Positions 42,469 through 50,915 are shown, numbered from the stretch's first letter. The stretch is 64,000 nucleotides of DNA from CAWEPK01 sp963835595 (GCA_963835595.1 CAWIGL010000002.1:2418001-2482000), one strand, 5' to 3'. Made by a program: numbers and translations. Notes: generated by a model not told the origin, from the sequence alone.

Positions 42469-42912
42469 ATGACGCGCAGGGTATGGACCTTCATCTCGCT
42501 GGTCGTCATAGTCCCCGTAGGTTTCGGGAGCAAGTTTTACCGGGGCCCGGCCTGCGTGTGGGTGAACGACTCCCTCGGAGGGGCGTTCTACGACATATTC
42601 TGGTGCCTGGCCGTATTTTTCGTCTTCCCGAAGGGCAGGCCGCTCGCGATAGCAGTCCTCGTGCTCGTCTGTACCTGCATCCTCGAGTTCATGCAGCTCT
42701 GGCACCCGCCGTTCCTTGAGTACCTGCGGGGCTATTTTATCGGCAGGACGGTCCTGGGGACGACGTTCGCCTGGTCGGACTTCCCGTACTATTTCATGGG
42801 GAGCGCAGCCGGCTGGTGCTGGCTTAAGGCGCTTCAAGCGCGGACGGGTCTGAATTGCGGCCGGCCCGGCCGGGAATTACATTGCTTTAAGGAAGGAGGG
42901 CGAAAAAGATGA
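42469..42912 (+). CDS. DUF2809 domain membrane protein
   Basis: A 147-residue membrane protein of the DUF2809 family. The characteristic pattern is visible: GFGSKFYRGPACVWVNDSLG near residues 18-37, YDIFWCLAVFFVFP near 41-54, CTCILEFMQLWHPPFLEYLR near 68-87 and FAWSDFPYYFMG. Four helices are likely. The function is unknown. The C-terminal 25 residues are soluble and basic. Its stop overlaps the ATG of the Gly/His-rich protein gene by four bases (ATGA), so the two are translationally coupled. Confidence 0.85.
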   Translation: MTRRVWTFISLVVIVPVGFGSKFYRGPACVWVNDSLGGAFYDIFWCLAVFFVFPKGRPLAIAVLVLVCTCILEFMQLWHPPFLEYLRGYFIGRTVLGTTFAWSDFPYYFMGSAAGWCWLKALQARTGLNCGRPGRELHCFKEGGRKR

Positions 42913-43436
42913 AGAAGGCGGTTATCATCATTGTTATCGGCTTTTTGCTCTTTCTGGGCCTCTCTTCGGACGCCCTCTGCGCGCGGAGCGGCGGTGGGCA
43001 CGGCGGAGGGGGGTGGCACGGCGGAGGGGGCTGGCACGGCGGCGGATGGCACGGAGGCTGGCACGGTTATTACGGCGGGCGGGGCGGCTTTTACTACCGG
43101 CCGTACTGGGGCTGGTACGGAGCCTTCGGCCCCTGGTGGGGCTACCCTTACGGTTACCCGTATGGGTATCCTTATTCATACCAGTATGCTGACCCATATG
43201 CGTATCCCGATTATTCGGCTTCCGCTGCGATACCCGCGCCCAGCCTGCCGCAGCAACAGCAGTTATACTGGTATTACTGCCGGGAGTCCAACGCGTATTA
43301 CCCGTACGTGACGACCTGTCCCGGCGGATGGGTGCCCGTTGTCCCTACGCCGCCCCAGGCCGGGCAGGCCGGACAGCCCGCGCAGCAGGGACAACCGGCG
43401 CCGGCGCCGCCCGGACAGGGCGGCTCAGCCCAGTGA
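42909..43436 (+). CDS. Exported Gly/His/Tyr-rich low-complexity protein
   Basis: A 175-residue secreted protein. A signal peptide (about 1-25) ends after D-A-L-C-A. Next comes a Gly/His/Trp repeat region built on G-G-G-W-H-G (about 27-56), with eight or so histidines that could bind metal. A Tyr/Pro/Gly tract (about 57-105) of P-Y-G-Y type follows. Then comes YWYYCRESNAYYPYVTTCPG with two cysteines, a motif shared by many small proteobacterial envelope proteins, and a Gln/Pro/Gly-rich tail. I know no function. Its neighbours are metal and stress exporters. Confidence 0.75.
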   Translation: MKKAVIIIVIGFLLFLGLSSDALCARSGGGHGGGGWHGGGGWHGGGWHGGWHGYYGGRGGFYYRPYWGWYGAFGPWWGYPYGYPYGYPYSYQYADPYAYPDYSASAAIPAPSLPQQQQLYWYYCRESNAYYPYVTTCPGGWVPVVPTPPQAGQAGQPAQQGQPAPAPPGQGGSAQ

Positions 43437-43442
43437 TGCGGC

Positions 43443-43853
43443 CTACCTCAACATGCTTGCCGTCAATACGATGAGGACGAAGAGCGTTACGGCGAGGTAC
43501 GTGAAATTCTTTCGGGAGGCGAAGTAGGCGGCCGAGAGGACGGCCCTCACGTAAGGGGTGAGGATGAGAATCGCCATGCCGAGGACCATCAGCCTTACAG
43601 AGCTGTCACCGCCCGTACCATGCGCTGAGAAAAAGCGTCCCAGGAAGTCGAAGAAATCGGGCGCGGTCAGGATGAGCCGCCTGCGGTAAGAGATGGCGAG
43701 CGTACCGTATTCGCGGTAGAAAAGCAAGAGGCCGACGGCCTCCAGAACGAGACTCGCTACTACTCCGGTGATAAGGACATAGCTTATTATCGCCTCCAGT
43801 CTCGCGAGGCTGCCCTTTGCGTCTTTTGCGACCTTTCCGTCCTTCGGTCTCAC
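43443..43853 (-). CDS. DUF1634-like membrane protein
   Basis: A 136-residue membrane protein with three helices (about 20-45, 85-108 and 115-135). The pattern ARLEAIISYVLITGVVASLV near the start and RLMVLGMAILILTPYVRAVL in the middle matches the DUF1634 family. Members are often encoded beside TauE/SafE exporters, as here: its ATG overlaps the stop of the exporter gene by four bases. It probably assists that permease, but no mechanism is known. Confidence 0.8.
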   Translation of the reverse strand: MRPKDGKVAKDAKGSLARLEAIISYVLITGVVASLVLEAVGLLLFYREYGTLAISYRRRLILTAPDFFDFLGRFFSAHGTGGDSSVRLMVLGMAILILTPYVRAVLSAAYFASRKNFTYLAVTLFVLIVLTASMLR

Positions 43854-44737
43854 AGCGACGTGACCCCCTTGTAAAGCATCTGGGCGATGAGTATGACGAC
43901 CACGGCGACGAAGAGCACCCTGAGCAGGCGGTCGGGCAGCCTGTTGAGCACCCGCCCGCCGGCGATGGCCCCAAGCGTCGTGCCTATCGCCATGGGGGCG
44001 GCCAGCGTCAGGTTGAGCAGGCCGCTCTTCAGGTAGACGCTCGTGCCTGCCAGGGCGGTCATCCCGATGATGAGATTGCTCGTCGCGCTCGCCACCTTCG
44101 ACGGCAGCTTAAGGATGTTCTCCTGCACCGTCACCTTGAAGGCCCCCGCCCCGATGCCGAGCATCCCCGCAGCAAGCCCTGCGAGGCCCATCCCCAGGCC
44201 GCCGAGCAGGGGACGGGTCGCCGCGTACCGGACGCGCTCGCGCCTCGCAGCGTCGTAGTACGCGCCCTGGAGGTCGAGCCTTCGGATGAGGCCGGAAGGG
44301 ACTTCAGCCGGGCCGGAAGTGGCGTCGGCGGCGGACGCGGCGGCGATGGCATGGGTGGCGGCGCCCGCCTCGCCTTTGCGCGGCTTGAGCCTGAGAAAAG
44401 ACGTCATGAGGAAGAGGGCGAAGAAGAAATAGAGGAAGACGGGGGCGATCAGCGTGGTGATCGTCGCCCCGACGATGGCGCCCACGCTTGTGTACATCTC
44501 AAGGTACATGGCGACCTTGACGTTGGCTATCTCCTCCTTGACGTAGGCGGACGCAGAGCCGCTGGATGTGGCGATGATGCTCACCATGCCGGAGGCGATG
44601 GCCGCCTTCACGGGGACGCCGAAGAAGACCATGACGGGCACGAGGATGCTCGCCCCGCCAAGCCCGGTGAGGCTGCCGAGCAGGCCCACAGGGACGGAGA
44701 TCAGAAGCAGGGAGAGCATGTCGAGGGTCATGAACAA
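43850..44737 (-). CDS. TauE/SafE family sulfite/sulfonate exporter
   Basis: A 295-residue permease with about eight helices, of the TauE/SafE/YfcA family, which exports sulfite, sulfoacetate or related organosulfur anions. The first half contains GLLGSLTGLGGASILVPVMV near 19-38, and the second half GLAAGMLGIGAGAFKVTVQE, the repeated G-x-x-x-G-x-G-G/A motif of the family. A charged insertion of about 40 residues lies in the central loop (about 130-175). It is the first gene of a reverse-strand pair with the DUF1634 protein and is transcribed divergently from chrA. Confidence 0.88.
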   Translation of the reverse strand: MFMTLDMLSLLLISVPVGLLGSLTGLGGASILVPVMVFFGVPVKAAIASGMVSIIATSSGSASAYVKEEIANVKVAMYLEMYTSVGAIVGATITTLIAPVFLYFFFALFLMTSFLRLKPRKGEAGAATHAIAAASAADATSGPAEVPSGLIRRLDLQGAYYDAARRERVRYAATRPLLGGLGMGLAGLAAGMLGIGAGAFKVTVQENILKLPSKVASATSNLIIGMTALAGTSVYLKSGLLNLTLAAPMAIGTTLGAIAGGRVLNRLPDRLLRVLFVAVVVILIAQMLYKGVTSL

Positions 44738-44780
44738 TTATAATCCTGAAATTGCCCCGTCGGCGAGCGAAAGGTTCTTC

Positions 44781-44810
44781 TTGACAGTATTATGAGCATA
44801 TGCTTACAAT
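44781..44810 (+). promoter_or_regulatory. Consensus promoter of chrA with palindromic spacer
   Basis: TTGACA (44781-44786), an 18-base spacer and TACAAT (44805-44810). The spacer contains the palindrome GCATATGC within TGAGCATATGCTTA, placed where a repressor or MerR-type activator could bind. The -10 ends six bases before the chrA ATG. Confidence 0.6.
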
Positions 44811-44816
44811 TTTGAG

Positions 44817-46004
44817 ATGTCAAGACAGGCTGAAATGGAACAGGTCGGCCCCGGCCCCGACTCCCCGTCCCTCGGCGAGGTCTTTTTCTCTTTCCTCCGC
44901 CTCGGTCTGACGGCGTTCGGCGGCCCTGCGATGGTCGTCTACATCGGAGAGCTCGTCGTCAACCGGAAAAAGTGGCTCGACCGGGAGACGTTCGAGGGCG
45001 GCGTCGCCCTCGCCCAATCGGTCCCCGGCGCGACCGCGATGCAGACGGCTGCGTACGCGGGCCTGCGAGCGAGGGGCGTTCCAGGCGCCCTGGCGTCTTA
45101 TGTAGGCTTCGGACTGCCCGCATTTTGCCTGATGCTGGCCTTGTCCGCCCTTTACGGCGTGTCGCGCGGCCTGCCGCAGGCGGGCGCGCTTTTTTCCGGG
45201 CTTCAGGTGATCGTCGTCGCCCTAGTCGCCAACGCGACCTATACGTTCGGCAGGACCTCCCTGAAGGGCCGGGTGCATGTCGTCGTCGCCGCTGCCTCCG
45301 CAGCGGCCCTTTGGCTCGGCGTCAGCCCTTTCTACGTTATCCTGGGCGCCGCCCTCGCGGGCATCCTGCTCCTTCGGCGGGCAGGGCAGGCGCGCCACGC
45401 GACGGGCCGCACCATGCCTGTTTCGGCCGCAGCCCTTATCGCCTGTCCCGCCTCGGCCGCCCTCGGTCTGATCGCCTGCCGGCTTTTCCTCCCGCGTCTT
45501 TTCGACCTGGTCCTTCTTATGCTCAAGGTGGACCTTTTCGCGTTCGGAGGGGGATTCGCTTCCCTGCCGCTGATGCTCCAGCAGGTCGTCCACGTAAAGG
45601 GCTGGATGGACGCGACCACCTTCATGGACGGGATAGCCCTCGGCCAGGTGACGCCTGGACCTATCGTCATCACCTCTGCGTTCGTCGGGTACGTGACTCA
45701 CGGCGTTGCGGGGGCAGCAGTCGCCGCCATTGCGGTCTTTACCCCTTCGTTCCTGATGGTGGTCCTGTGTGCGCCATTCTTCGACAAATTAGGCGGGTCG
45801 CCGACGTTCGCCAGGGCGACCCGGGGCGTGCTTGCCTCGTTCGTCGGCCTGCTGCTCTTCGTCACCATCACATTCGCGGCGGCTGTGCCGTGGAACGCCC
45901 TGCGGGCGGCGATGGCGGTCGCGGCCCTCATCGCCTTGCTCCGCAAGGTCGATGTCCTCTACATCGTCCTCCCCGCCGCAGCGCTATCGTTTTTGCTTTT
46001 CTAG
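44817..46004 (+). CDS. chrA: ChrA family chromate transporter
   Basis: A 395-residue protein with two homologous CHR domains of about six helices each, the long-chain ChrA architecture. Each half opens with an FGGP-like motif: FLRLGLTAFGGPAMVVYIGE near residues 24-43 and LLMLKVDLFAFGGGFASLPL near 228-247. AQSVPGATAMQTAAYAGLRA and GQVTPGPIVITSAFVGY are the matching second signatures. Members export chromate by proton antiport, although many homologues have no tested substrate. The expected transcription start coincides with the ATG, and no Shine-Dalgarno is visible. It is therefore either leaderless or starts at the internal ATG seven codons later (44835). Confidence 0.9.
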   Translation: MSRQAEMEQVGPGPDSPSLGEVFFSFLRLGLTAFGGPAMVVYIGELVVNRKKWLDRETFEGGVALAQSVPGATAMQTAAYAGLRARGVPGALASYVGFGLPAFCLMLALSALYGVSRGLPQAGALFSGLQVIVVALVANATYTFGRTSLKGRVHVVVAAASAAALWLGVSPFYVILGAALAGILLLRRAGQARHATGRTMPVSAAALIACPASAALGLIACRLFLPRLFDLVLLMLKVDLFAFGGGFASLPLMLQQVVHVKGWMDATTFMDGIALGQVTPGPIVITSAFVGYVTHGVAGAAVAAIAVFTPSFLMVVLCAPFFDKLGGSPTFARATRGVLASFVGLLLFVTITFAAAVPWNALRAAMAVAALIALLRKVDVLYIVLPAAALSFLLF

Positions 46005-46101
46005 GCGCCGGAGGAGCGCCTATAGAAGATATTTGAGCCTTATGGTCTATCATGGCCTGTGCTAAGATAGCCTAATCTGTACTATCCCCTCACTTTCTCA
46101 C

Positions 46102-46172
46102 AGGCAATTTATGGGGCTCAGCGCCCCCTCCACCGGCAAAGCCGGCGGAGCCTCCCTGCTCAGACAGACAAA
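46102..46172 (-). repeat. Hairpin repeat B, copy 3
   Basis: Read on the minus strand: TTTGTCTGTCTGAGCAGGGA, then GGCTCC, stem GCCGGC-TTT-GCCGGT enclosed by CTCC/GGAG, GGAGGGGGC and GCTGAGCCCC. The flanking CTGTCTGAG is shared with copy 1. Confidence 0.75.
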
Positions 46173-46201
46173 GGTGCTCAAAAACTCGTAATGACGTCAT
46201 A

Positions 46202-46294
46202 TATCCCAACTATGGATATGGTACAGCCCGCTCTTGCCGCCGCAGATCGCGATTCCGCCAGAGGCGCGAGTCCAGCCGCCGGGAGTAGTCTATT
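46202..46294 (-). repeat. Mosaic repeat module shared with the 1.98-2.39 kb region
   Basis: On the minus strand this segment contains GGACTCGCGCCTCT (also at 1999-2012). It then has GCGGCAAGAGCGGGCTGTAC followed within 15 bases by GTTGGGATAT, the same order and spacing as at 2350-2390. It lies next to hairpin repeat B copy 3, as the counterpart lies next to copy 1. The remaining gap to copA holds nothing else recognised. Confidence 0.6.
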
Positions 46295-46311
46295 TTTAGC
46301 TCATTCGTAGT

Positions 46312-48588
46312 TTAGACAGCGCGCCGCGCTGTCGGCGGGTGGTATCGCTTCAGCATGAGCGACAGGGAGACGACGGTGACGCTGCTCATCGCCATCGCCA
46401 GCCCCGCCCATTCGGGCTTCATCGTGATGCCGAAAAACGGGTAGAGCACGCCGGAGGCGACGGGGATGAGCGCTGTGTTGTAAGCGAAGGCCCAGAAGAT
46501 GTTCTGCTTGATCCTGGCCATCACCTTCCTTGCCAGCTCGATGCCGGCCGCTGCGTCGATGAGGTCGTTTCTGATGAGGACCATCTGGGCGCTCTCGACT
46601 GCCACGTCCGTGCCGCTGCCGATGGCGATGCCCACGTCGGCCTGGGCGAGGGCGGGGGCGTCGTTGATGCCGTCGCCGACGAAGGCGACGACGTCGCCCG
46701 CCTGCTGGAGCCTCATTACCGTAGCGGCCTTGTCCTGGGGCAGGACGCCCGCGACCACGTCCTCGATGCCCGCCTTTCGCGCGACTGCGGCGGCGGTCCT
46801 TGCGTTGTCGCCCGTGACCATGACGACCTTGAGGCCAAGGCGCTTGAAGGCGGCAACGGCGTCGGGCGTCGTCGCTTTGAGCGTGTCCGCGACGGCGACG
46901 AGGCCGGCAGGCCGGCCGTCGAGGCCGACTGCAACTACCGTCTTTCCCTCGCCCTCGAATGCTGCGGCCTTCGCCTCCATGTCTGCCGTGAGCGCGACGC
47001 CGCGCTCCGCGAGAAAGGCTCTGCTGCCTGCGGCCGCTTCCTGCCCATCGATCTTGGCCGTCACCCCTTTGCCCGCGTATGTCTCCGGGTCGGCGCCTTC
47101 CGGGACGGCGACGCCGCGCTCCGCCGCCGCCGCTGCGATGGCCGCCGCGAGGGGGTGCTGCGAATACCGCTCGACGGCAGCGGCAAGGGCCAGGAGACGC
47201 GATGGGTCGACGGCGTCGCGGCCTGCGTCCCCGCCTGCTCCGTCTGCGGCCGGGACGATGTCCGTTACGACAGGCTTGCCCGTCGTCAGCGTGCCCGTCT
47301 TGTCGCACGCGACGACGGTCAGCTTTTCCGAGCGCTCCAGGGCCTCGCCGGTCTTGATGAGTATGCCGAGCTCCGCGCCGCGTCCCACACCTACCGTGAC
47401 GGCAGTCGGGGTCGCGAGTCCAAGCGCGCACGGGCAGGCGACCACGAGGATCGAGATGAGCGACGTGAGGGCGAAGAGGAGGCCCGCGCCCAATACGAAG
47501 TACCAGAGGCAGAAGGCGCCGATAGCGATCGCCAGCACGACGGGGATGAAGTACGAGACGACCCTGTCGGCGATTCTCTGCACGGGCGGCTTCGAGCCCT
47601 GGGCTTCTTCGACGAGGCGGACGATCTGGGCGAGGACCGTCTCCCTGCCGACCTTGCGCGCGACGAACGTAAGCACCCCGTTCTGGTTGATCGTTCCGCC
47701 CACGACGCTGTCGCCCGCCTTCTTGGCGGCAGGCATCGGCTCGCCCGTTATCATCGATTCATCTACGTAGCTAGTCCCGGCCGTCACTTCCCCGTCCACG
47801 GGCACCTTCTCGCCGGGCCGCACTATGACCGTGTCTCCCACGACCACGTCCTGGACGGGTATTTCCGCCTCACGGCCGTCTCGGACGACGATGGCGTTCT
47901 TCGGCTGGAGGCCCATAAGGCGGCGGATGGCATCGCCCGTCCTGCCCTTTGCGCGCGCCTCCAGGTAGCGCCCCATCGACAGGAAGGTGGCGAGGAGCAC
48001 CGCGCTGTCGTAGAAGAGAAACTCCCTCGACAGCAAAATGCGGAAGGTGCCGAGGAGGCTCGCGCCGAAGGAGACGCCGATGCCCATCGCGTACATGACG
48101 TCCATATTCAGGTTGCGGTTCTTGAGGGCGCGGAAGGCGGCGAAAAAGATCGGGTAGCTGACGTAGGCGAAGACGGGGGCGGCAACGACGAGCATTAGAT
48201 AAGGGATTGCGCCGTGCATCGCGAAGGGGAAGAACATCAGGACCATCAGGGGGATGCCTGCCGCGAAGCCCACGACGACCCGGCGCAACTTGCCGGCCAG
48301 GTCGCGGGCGCGCGCTATGTCCTCCAAATCGCCCGTATCCTCACCCTCGATGCCGAGGTACTGGTAGCCTGCCTCTTCGATGGCGGCGCGCATCTCGGTC
48401 GGGGTGGCGAGACCTGGGTCGTAGGCGACCTCGGCCTTTTCGGAGCCGAGGTTGACCGAGACCCCGCTGACGCCCTGCACTGACGATACGGCCTTCTCAA
48501 TAGCGCGGGCGCACATGACGCAACTCATGCCGCCCACCTTGATCGTTATCTTCTCCGCGCCCTCTTTGCCGCCCGTCGTGTCAGCCAT
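46312..48588 (-). CDS. copA: Copper-translocating P-type ATPase
   Basis: A 758-residue P1B-type ATPase that exports Cu(I). One N-terminal heavy-metal domain has GMSCVMC near residues 19-25. The membrane metal-site helix contains VACPCALGLATPTAVTVGVG (CPC motif). The phosphorylation site is ACDKTGTLTTGKPVVTD, the actuator domain has ESMITGEPMPA, and the hinge is FVGDGINDAPALAQADVGIA. Tail residues are normal for the family. Codons 6-13 are repeated as an inverted copy 60 bases upstream of the start. The copper chaperone gene copZ is in the window but 7.6 kb away on the same strand. Confidence 0.95.
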   Translation of the reverse strand: MADTTGGKEGAEKITIKVGGMSCVMCARAIEKAVSSVQGVSGVSVNLGSEKAEVAYDPGLATPTEMRAAIEEAGYQYLGIEGEDTGDLEDIARARDLAGKLRRVVVGFAAGIPLMVLMFFPFAMHGAIPYLMLVVAAPVFAYVSYPIFFAAFRALKNRNLNMDVMYAMGIGVSFGASLLGTFRILLSREFLFYDSAVLLATFLSMGRYLEARAKGRTGDAIRRLMGLQPKNAIVVRDGREAEIPVQDVVVGDTVIVRPGEKVPVDGEVTAGTSYVDESMITGEPMPAAKKAGDSVVGGTINQNGVLTFVARKVGRETVLAQIVRLVEEAQGSKPPVQRIADRVVSYFIPVVLAIAIGAFCLWYFVLGAGLLFALTSLISILVVACPCALGLATPTAVTVGVGRGAELGILIKTGEALERSEKLTVVACDKTGTLTTGKPVVTDIVPAADGAGGDAGRDAVDPSRLLALAAAVERYSQHPLAAAIAAAAAERGVAVPEGADPETYAGKGVTAKIDGQEAAAGSRAFLAERGVALTADMEAKAAAFEGEGKTVVAVGLDGRPAGLVAVADTLKATTPDAVAAFKRLGLKVVMVTGDNARTAAAVARKAGIEDVVAGVLPQDKAATVMRLQQAGDVVAFVGDGINDAPALAQADVGIAIGSGTDVAVESAQMVLIRNDLIDAAAGIELARKVMARIKQNIFWAFAYNTALIPVASGVLYPFFGITMKPEWAGLAMAMSSVTVVSLSLMLKRYHPPTARRAV

Positions 48589-48652
48589 GTATCTATATTA
48601 CTATTTATGCCGGCTTTTTTCGAGGGGGGGCGGCAAAGAGGGCGCGGAGAAG
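48550..48652. repeat. 25-bp perfect inverted repeat overlapping the copA start, next to repeat C copy 4
   Basis: Arms 48550-48574 and 48628-48652 are perfectly complementary. The left arm is copA codons 6-13, and the right arm lies just before repeat C copy 4. The 53-base loop contains the copA start codon and TATATTACTATTTAT. Confidence 0.85.
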
Positions 48653-48658
48653 GGGCAT

Positions 48659-48786
48659 GGGGCCGGGATCTTTTGGCGCCTTTCGCGTCGTTTTCTCGGC
48701 GCGCCTCCTCAACGTACTTCTACTGTACAGTTTCGTCGGGCGCCTTCGAAAAGCAACGCGAAATCCATCCAAAATCTCCCGGCCCC
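48659..48786 (+). repeat. Long imperfect-palindrome repeat C, copy 4
   Basis: 128 bases from GGGGCCGGGATCTTTTGGCG to AAATCTCCCGGCCCC. The interior (TACTTCTACTGTACAG) differs from copies 1-3 but is nearly identical to copy 5. It lies between the copA start and the flavin reductase stop. Confidence 0.85.
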
Positions 48787-48879
48787 TTCGGAAGCAAAGG
48801 CTATGTCTCGATATTGCTGACAAGAGTAAATCAGATGGTCTAAAGCGGCCGGAGAGATATTCCCCTATCCTGCAAAGAG

Positions 48880-49422
48880 TTAGAGACCGGCCGGAAGTTT
48901 TGCGCGCATCATTTTCTTTCGGTTCAGCTTGCTGCCGTCCACTATAAAAGTCCCGTCGCCGACTGCGTGAAGAGTTCGCTTCTCCTTTCGGGAGCTGTCA
49001 AAGTACGCCGCAATGCCTTCCAGGACCACGATATTATGCTTTTTGACAATGTCGATAACTTTGCACTCTATATTCGCCAGGCATTCCTTTATCAAGGGCG
49101 CTCGGACATGCTTTCCCTTCAAGGGGGTCAGCATGAACTTTTCAAACTTGTCCGTATCGGCGCCGGAACATGTTCCCACTCCAACGACTTTATCAAGCAT
49201 GTCAACAGTGGGGATTGAAATAACGCATTCTTTCGTCTTTTGAAGAGCGGCGTAGGAATAGTTCCAGGGCCCGGTGGTCATGGCAAACATCGGGGTGAAG
49301 TCCATTACCATGGTCCACGAGATCGTCATTATATTGTTCTTATTTCCGTCATTTGTCGTAACCAGAACGACCGGCCCTGATTCCATCAGCGTGAACGCTT
49401 TGCCAATCTCCAGTTTTTTCAT
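48880..49422 (-). CDS. Flavin reductase-like FMN-binding protein
   Basis: A 180-residue split-barrel flavoprotein of the flavin reductase/DIM6-NTAB group. The N-terminal strand block M-E-S-G-P-V-V-L-V-T-T is followed by NIMTISWTMVMDFTPMFAMT, the family's FMN-phosphate-contact region. Then come T-K-E-C-V-I-S-I-P-T and G-T-C-S-G, a pattern common in anaerobic members. Such proteins bind FMN and act as electron carriers or reductases, and the partner is unknown. The ATG at 49422 has GGAGG directly upstream. An extension to 49485 is open but lies in the inverted-repeat zone. GC content is lower than that of the neighbours. Confidence 0.82.
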   Translation of the reverse strand: MKKLEIGKAFTLMESGPVVLVTTNDGNKNNIMTISWTMVMDFTPMFAMTTGPWNYSYAALQKTKECVISIPTVDMLDKVVGVGTCSGADTDKFEKFMLTPLKGKHVRAPLIKECLANIECKVIDIVKKHNIVVLEGIAAYFDSSRKEKRTLHAVGDGTFIVDGSKLNRKKMMRAKLPAGL

Positions 49423-49444
49423 ATGCCTCCACCCATCCCCGTTC

Positions 49445-49540
49445 CTCTCCGCTCTTCTCGCCGCTAGCCGTCTTGTCCATATCACCTATATTACTATTTA
49501 TTGGGCGTATTATCGAGTGGGCGGCGAGAAGAGCGGAGAG
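49445..49540. repeat. 20-bp perfect inverted repeat next to repeat C copy 5
   Basis: Arms 49445-49464 and 49521-49540 are perfect complements with a 56-base loop. The loop again contains CTATATTACTATTTAT. The arm sequence differs from that at 48550, yet pairing within each locus is perfect. The left arm lies just upstream of the flavin reductase start. Confidence 0.8.
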
Positions 49541-49547
49541 AGGGGTA

Positions 49548-49675
49548 GGGGCCGTGATCTTTTGGCGCCTTTCGCGTCGTTTTCTCGGCGCGCCTCCTCA
49601 ACGTACTTCTACTGTACAGTTTCGTCGGGCGCCTTCGAAAAGCAACGCGAAATCCATCCAAAATCTCCCGGCCCC
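49548..49675 (+). repeat. Long imperfect-palindrome repeat C, copy 5
   Basis: 128 bases, nearly identical to copy 4 (only scattered changes near the left edge). It lies in the 527-base gap between the flavin reductase start and the restriction-endonuclease stop. The remaining 270 bases of that gap are AT-rich and hold no recognisable gene. Confidence 0.85.
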
Positions 49676-49949
49676 TCTGGGTGCCAAAGCCAGGCCTCGA
49701 TACTACGGGCAGGAGGAGAGCAAATCAGATCAGGTATCGATAAAACCTAGGAGTGATTCAGCTGCTTCAACTGGTCTAATGCGAGGATTGCCGGGAGAAA
49801 GGACTACGCTAAACAGACAACGTATCAAGGGAACAAGATCAGAAGAACCTTAAAGAATACTTTCTTTACTATCTAGAGAATAACTCCGTCAAAGGGGATC
49901 ATTAATTAATCCATTGCGGTTTTCTGTTGTATTGAGTCGGGGCTAAGGA

Positions 49950-50915
49950 TTAGATATTTATTATCCATTCGCAAATGGCGGTCAGTTGCTCGTCATTCGT
50001 GAGGTTTGATGCGTTGCTCATCGCACCGCTTTGCAACTGTTTGAATATTTCCGACGCCATGCTGTTTTCGATCGCCGCACCGATGAAGAACGTCTGCGGC
50101 CGCAAACCCAGTTCTCGAAAGTTATTTCTTATCCTTTGAATTGCTGAGTTTGCCGTTTTCCAGTGCTCATCGGCCCCTGCGGGATCGATGCCGCCCTTCA
50201 ATTCACCCAGGGCAACATATCTGCTGCTGTCATATATTATGGATTCTCTACCGCGTCTTAAATCTTCGACTGTCCCGTTAAGGATGGAAAGATCAACGTT
50301 ATTTCCAACCGCAGGCACGCCTATATTTATCAGCAGAAGGCGTTGTTTATCATCTTTAGCCCAGCAAAGGCCCTTAAGGCGCGTTTCGATTCCCGCGTCG
50401 TCATCCGGCTTTGCAAGCCATGCATCCGCTTCGGAATCGTTCCATCTATAATCCAGACCGGACAGATTGAAAACAGAGACCATAGAGCGCAGGAATTTTC
50501 TTTCACCCAGAGTCCCGGCTAGGTTCCTCGCTTTTCCGCCCAGGGCATCGCCCTTTGTGAGGAGATAACGGTAAACCAACTCATCCTTGAAACCATCCCC
50601 CGCCGGCTCAAGGAACTTCTCGATAAGCCCCTTTATGGCGAGGAGCTTATCGTCCTCCGTCAGGAACTTGAGGGATTTATCTGAAAGGCCCGACGCCGCA
50701 AGCAAGGCAGCGTGCAAGTCCGCTGCGTTAAGCAGGTCCATCGGCCCATTCGCCCTGTTGGCCATCGCCTTAAGCGCCTTGGCTTCATCGACATAAGGAA
50801 CTGCCAAATAATTCTTTTCGAGGGCGAGGGCGATGAAACCGGCCCTTGTCTTTCCCCGAGACGTAACCAGATCGGATGCACTCTTGATAAGTCCGAAAGC
50901 TATCTTTTTCGCCAT
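49950..50915 (-). CDS. Type II restriction endonuclease, AvaI/BsoBI family
   Basis: A 321-residue protein resembling AvaI/BsoBI, which cut CYCGRG. The catalytic PD-(D/E)xK core is seen as VDLSI (D208) followed by ALGELKGGIDPAGADEHWKT, with E238, K240 and H251. From memory BsoBI has D212, E240, K242 and H253 in a 323-residue protein, so length and spacing agree closely. The C-terminal NFRELGLRPQTFFIGAAIEN also looks like the family. The ATG at 50915 lies inside the 3' end of the methylase gene; a GTG 12 bases upstream is possible. Lower GC than the surroundings indicates transfer. Recognition of CYCGRG is inferred from the family only. Confidence 0.78.
   Translation of the reverse strand: MAKKIAFGLIKSASDLVTSRGKTRAGFIALALEKNYLAVPYVDEAKALKAMANRANGPMDLLNAADLHAALLAASGLSDKSLKFLTEDDKLLAIKGLIEKFLEPAGDGFKDELVYRYLLTKGDALGGKARNLAGTLGERKFLRSMVSVFNLSGLDYRWNDSEADAWLAKPDDDAGIETRLKGLCWAKDDKQRLLLINIGVPAVGNNVDLSILNGTVEDLRRGRESIIYDSSRYVALGELKGGIDPAGADEHWKTANSAIQRIRNNFRELGLRPQTFFIGAAIENSMASEIFKQLQSGAMSNASNLTNDEQLTAICEWIINI

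Noticed and set aside
46339..48198. 619-codon open frame antisense to copA
   Set aside because: Same reason: the copA frame carries all P-type ATPase motifs, and this one has none.
48659..49675. Repeat C as a simple rho-independent terminator family
   Set aside because: No T-run follows, copies occur in both orientations and inside a coding frame, and the 130-base length with conserved centre exceeds what a terminator needs.
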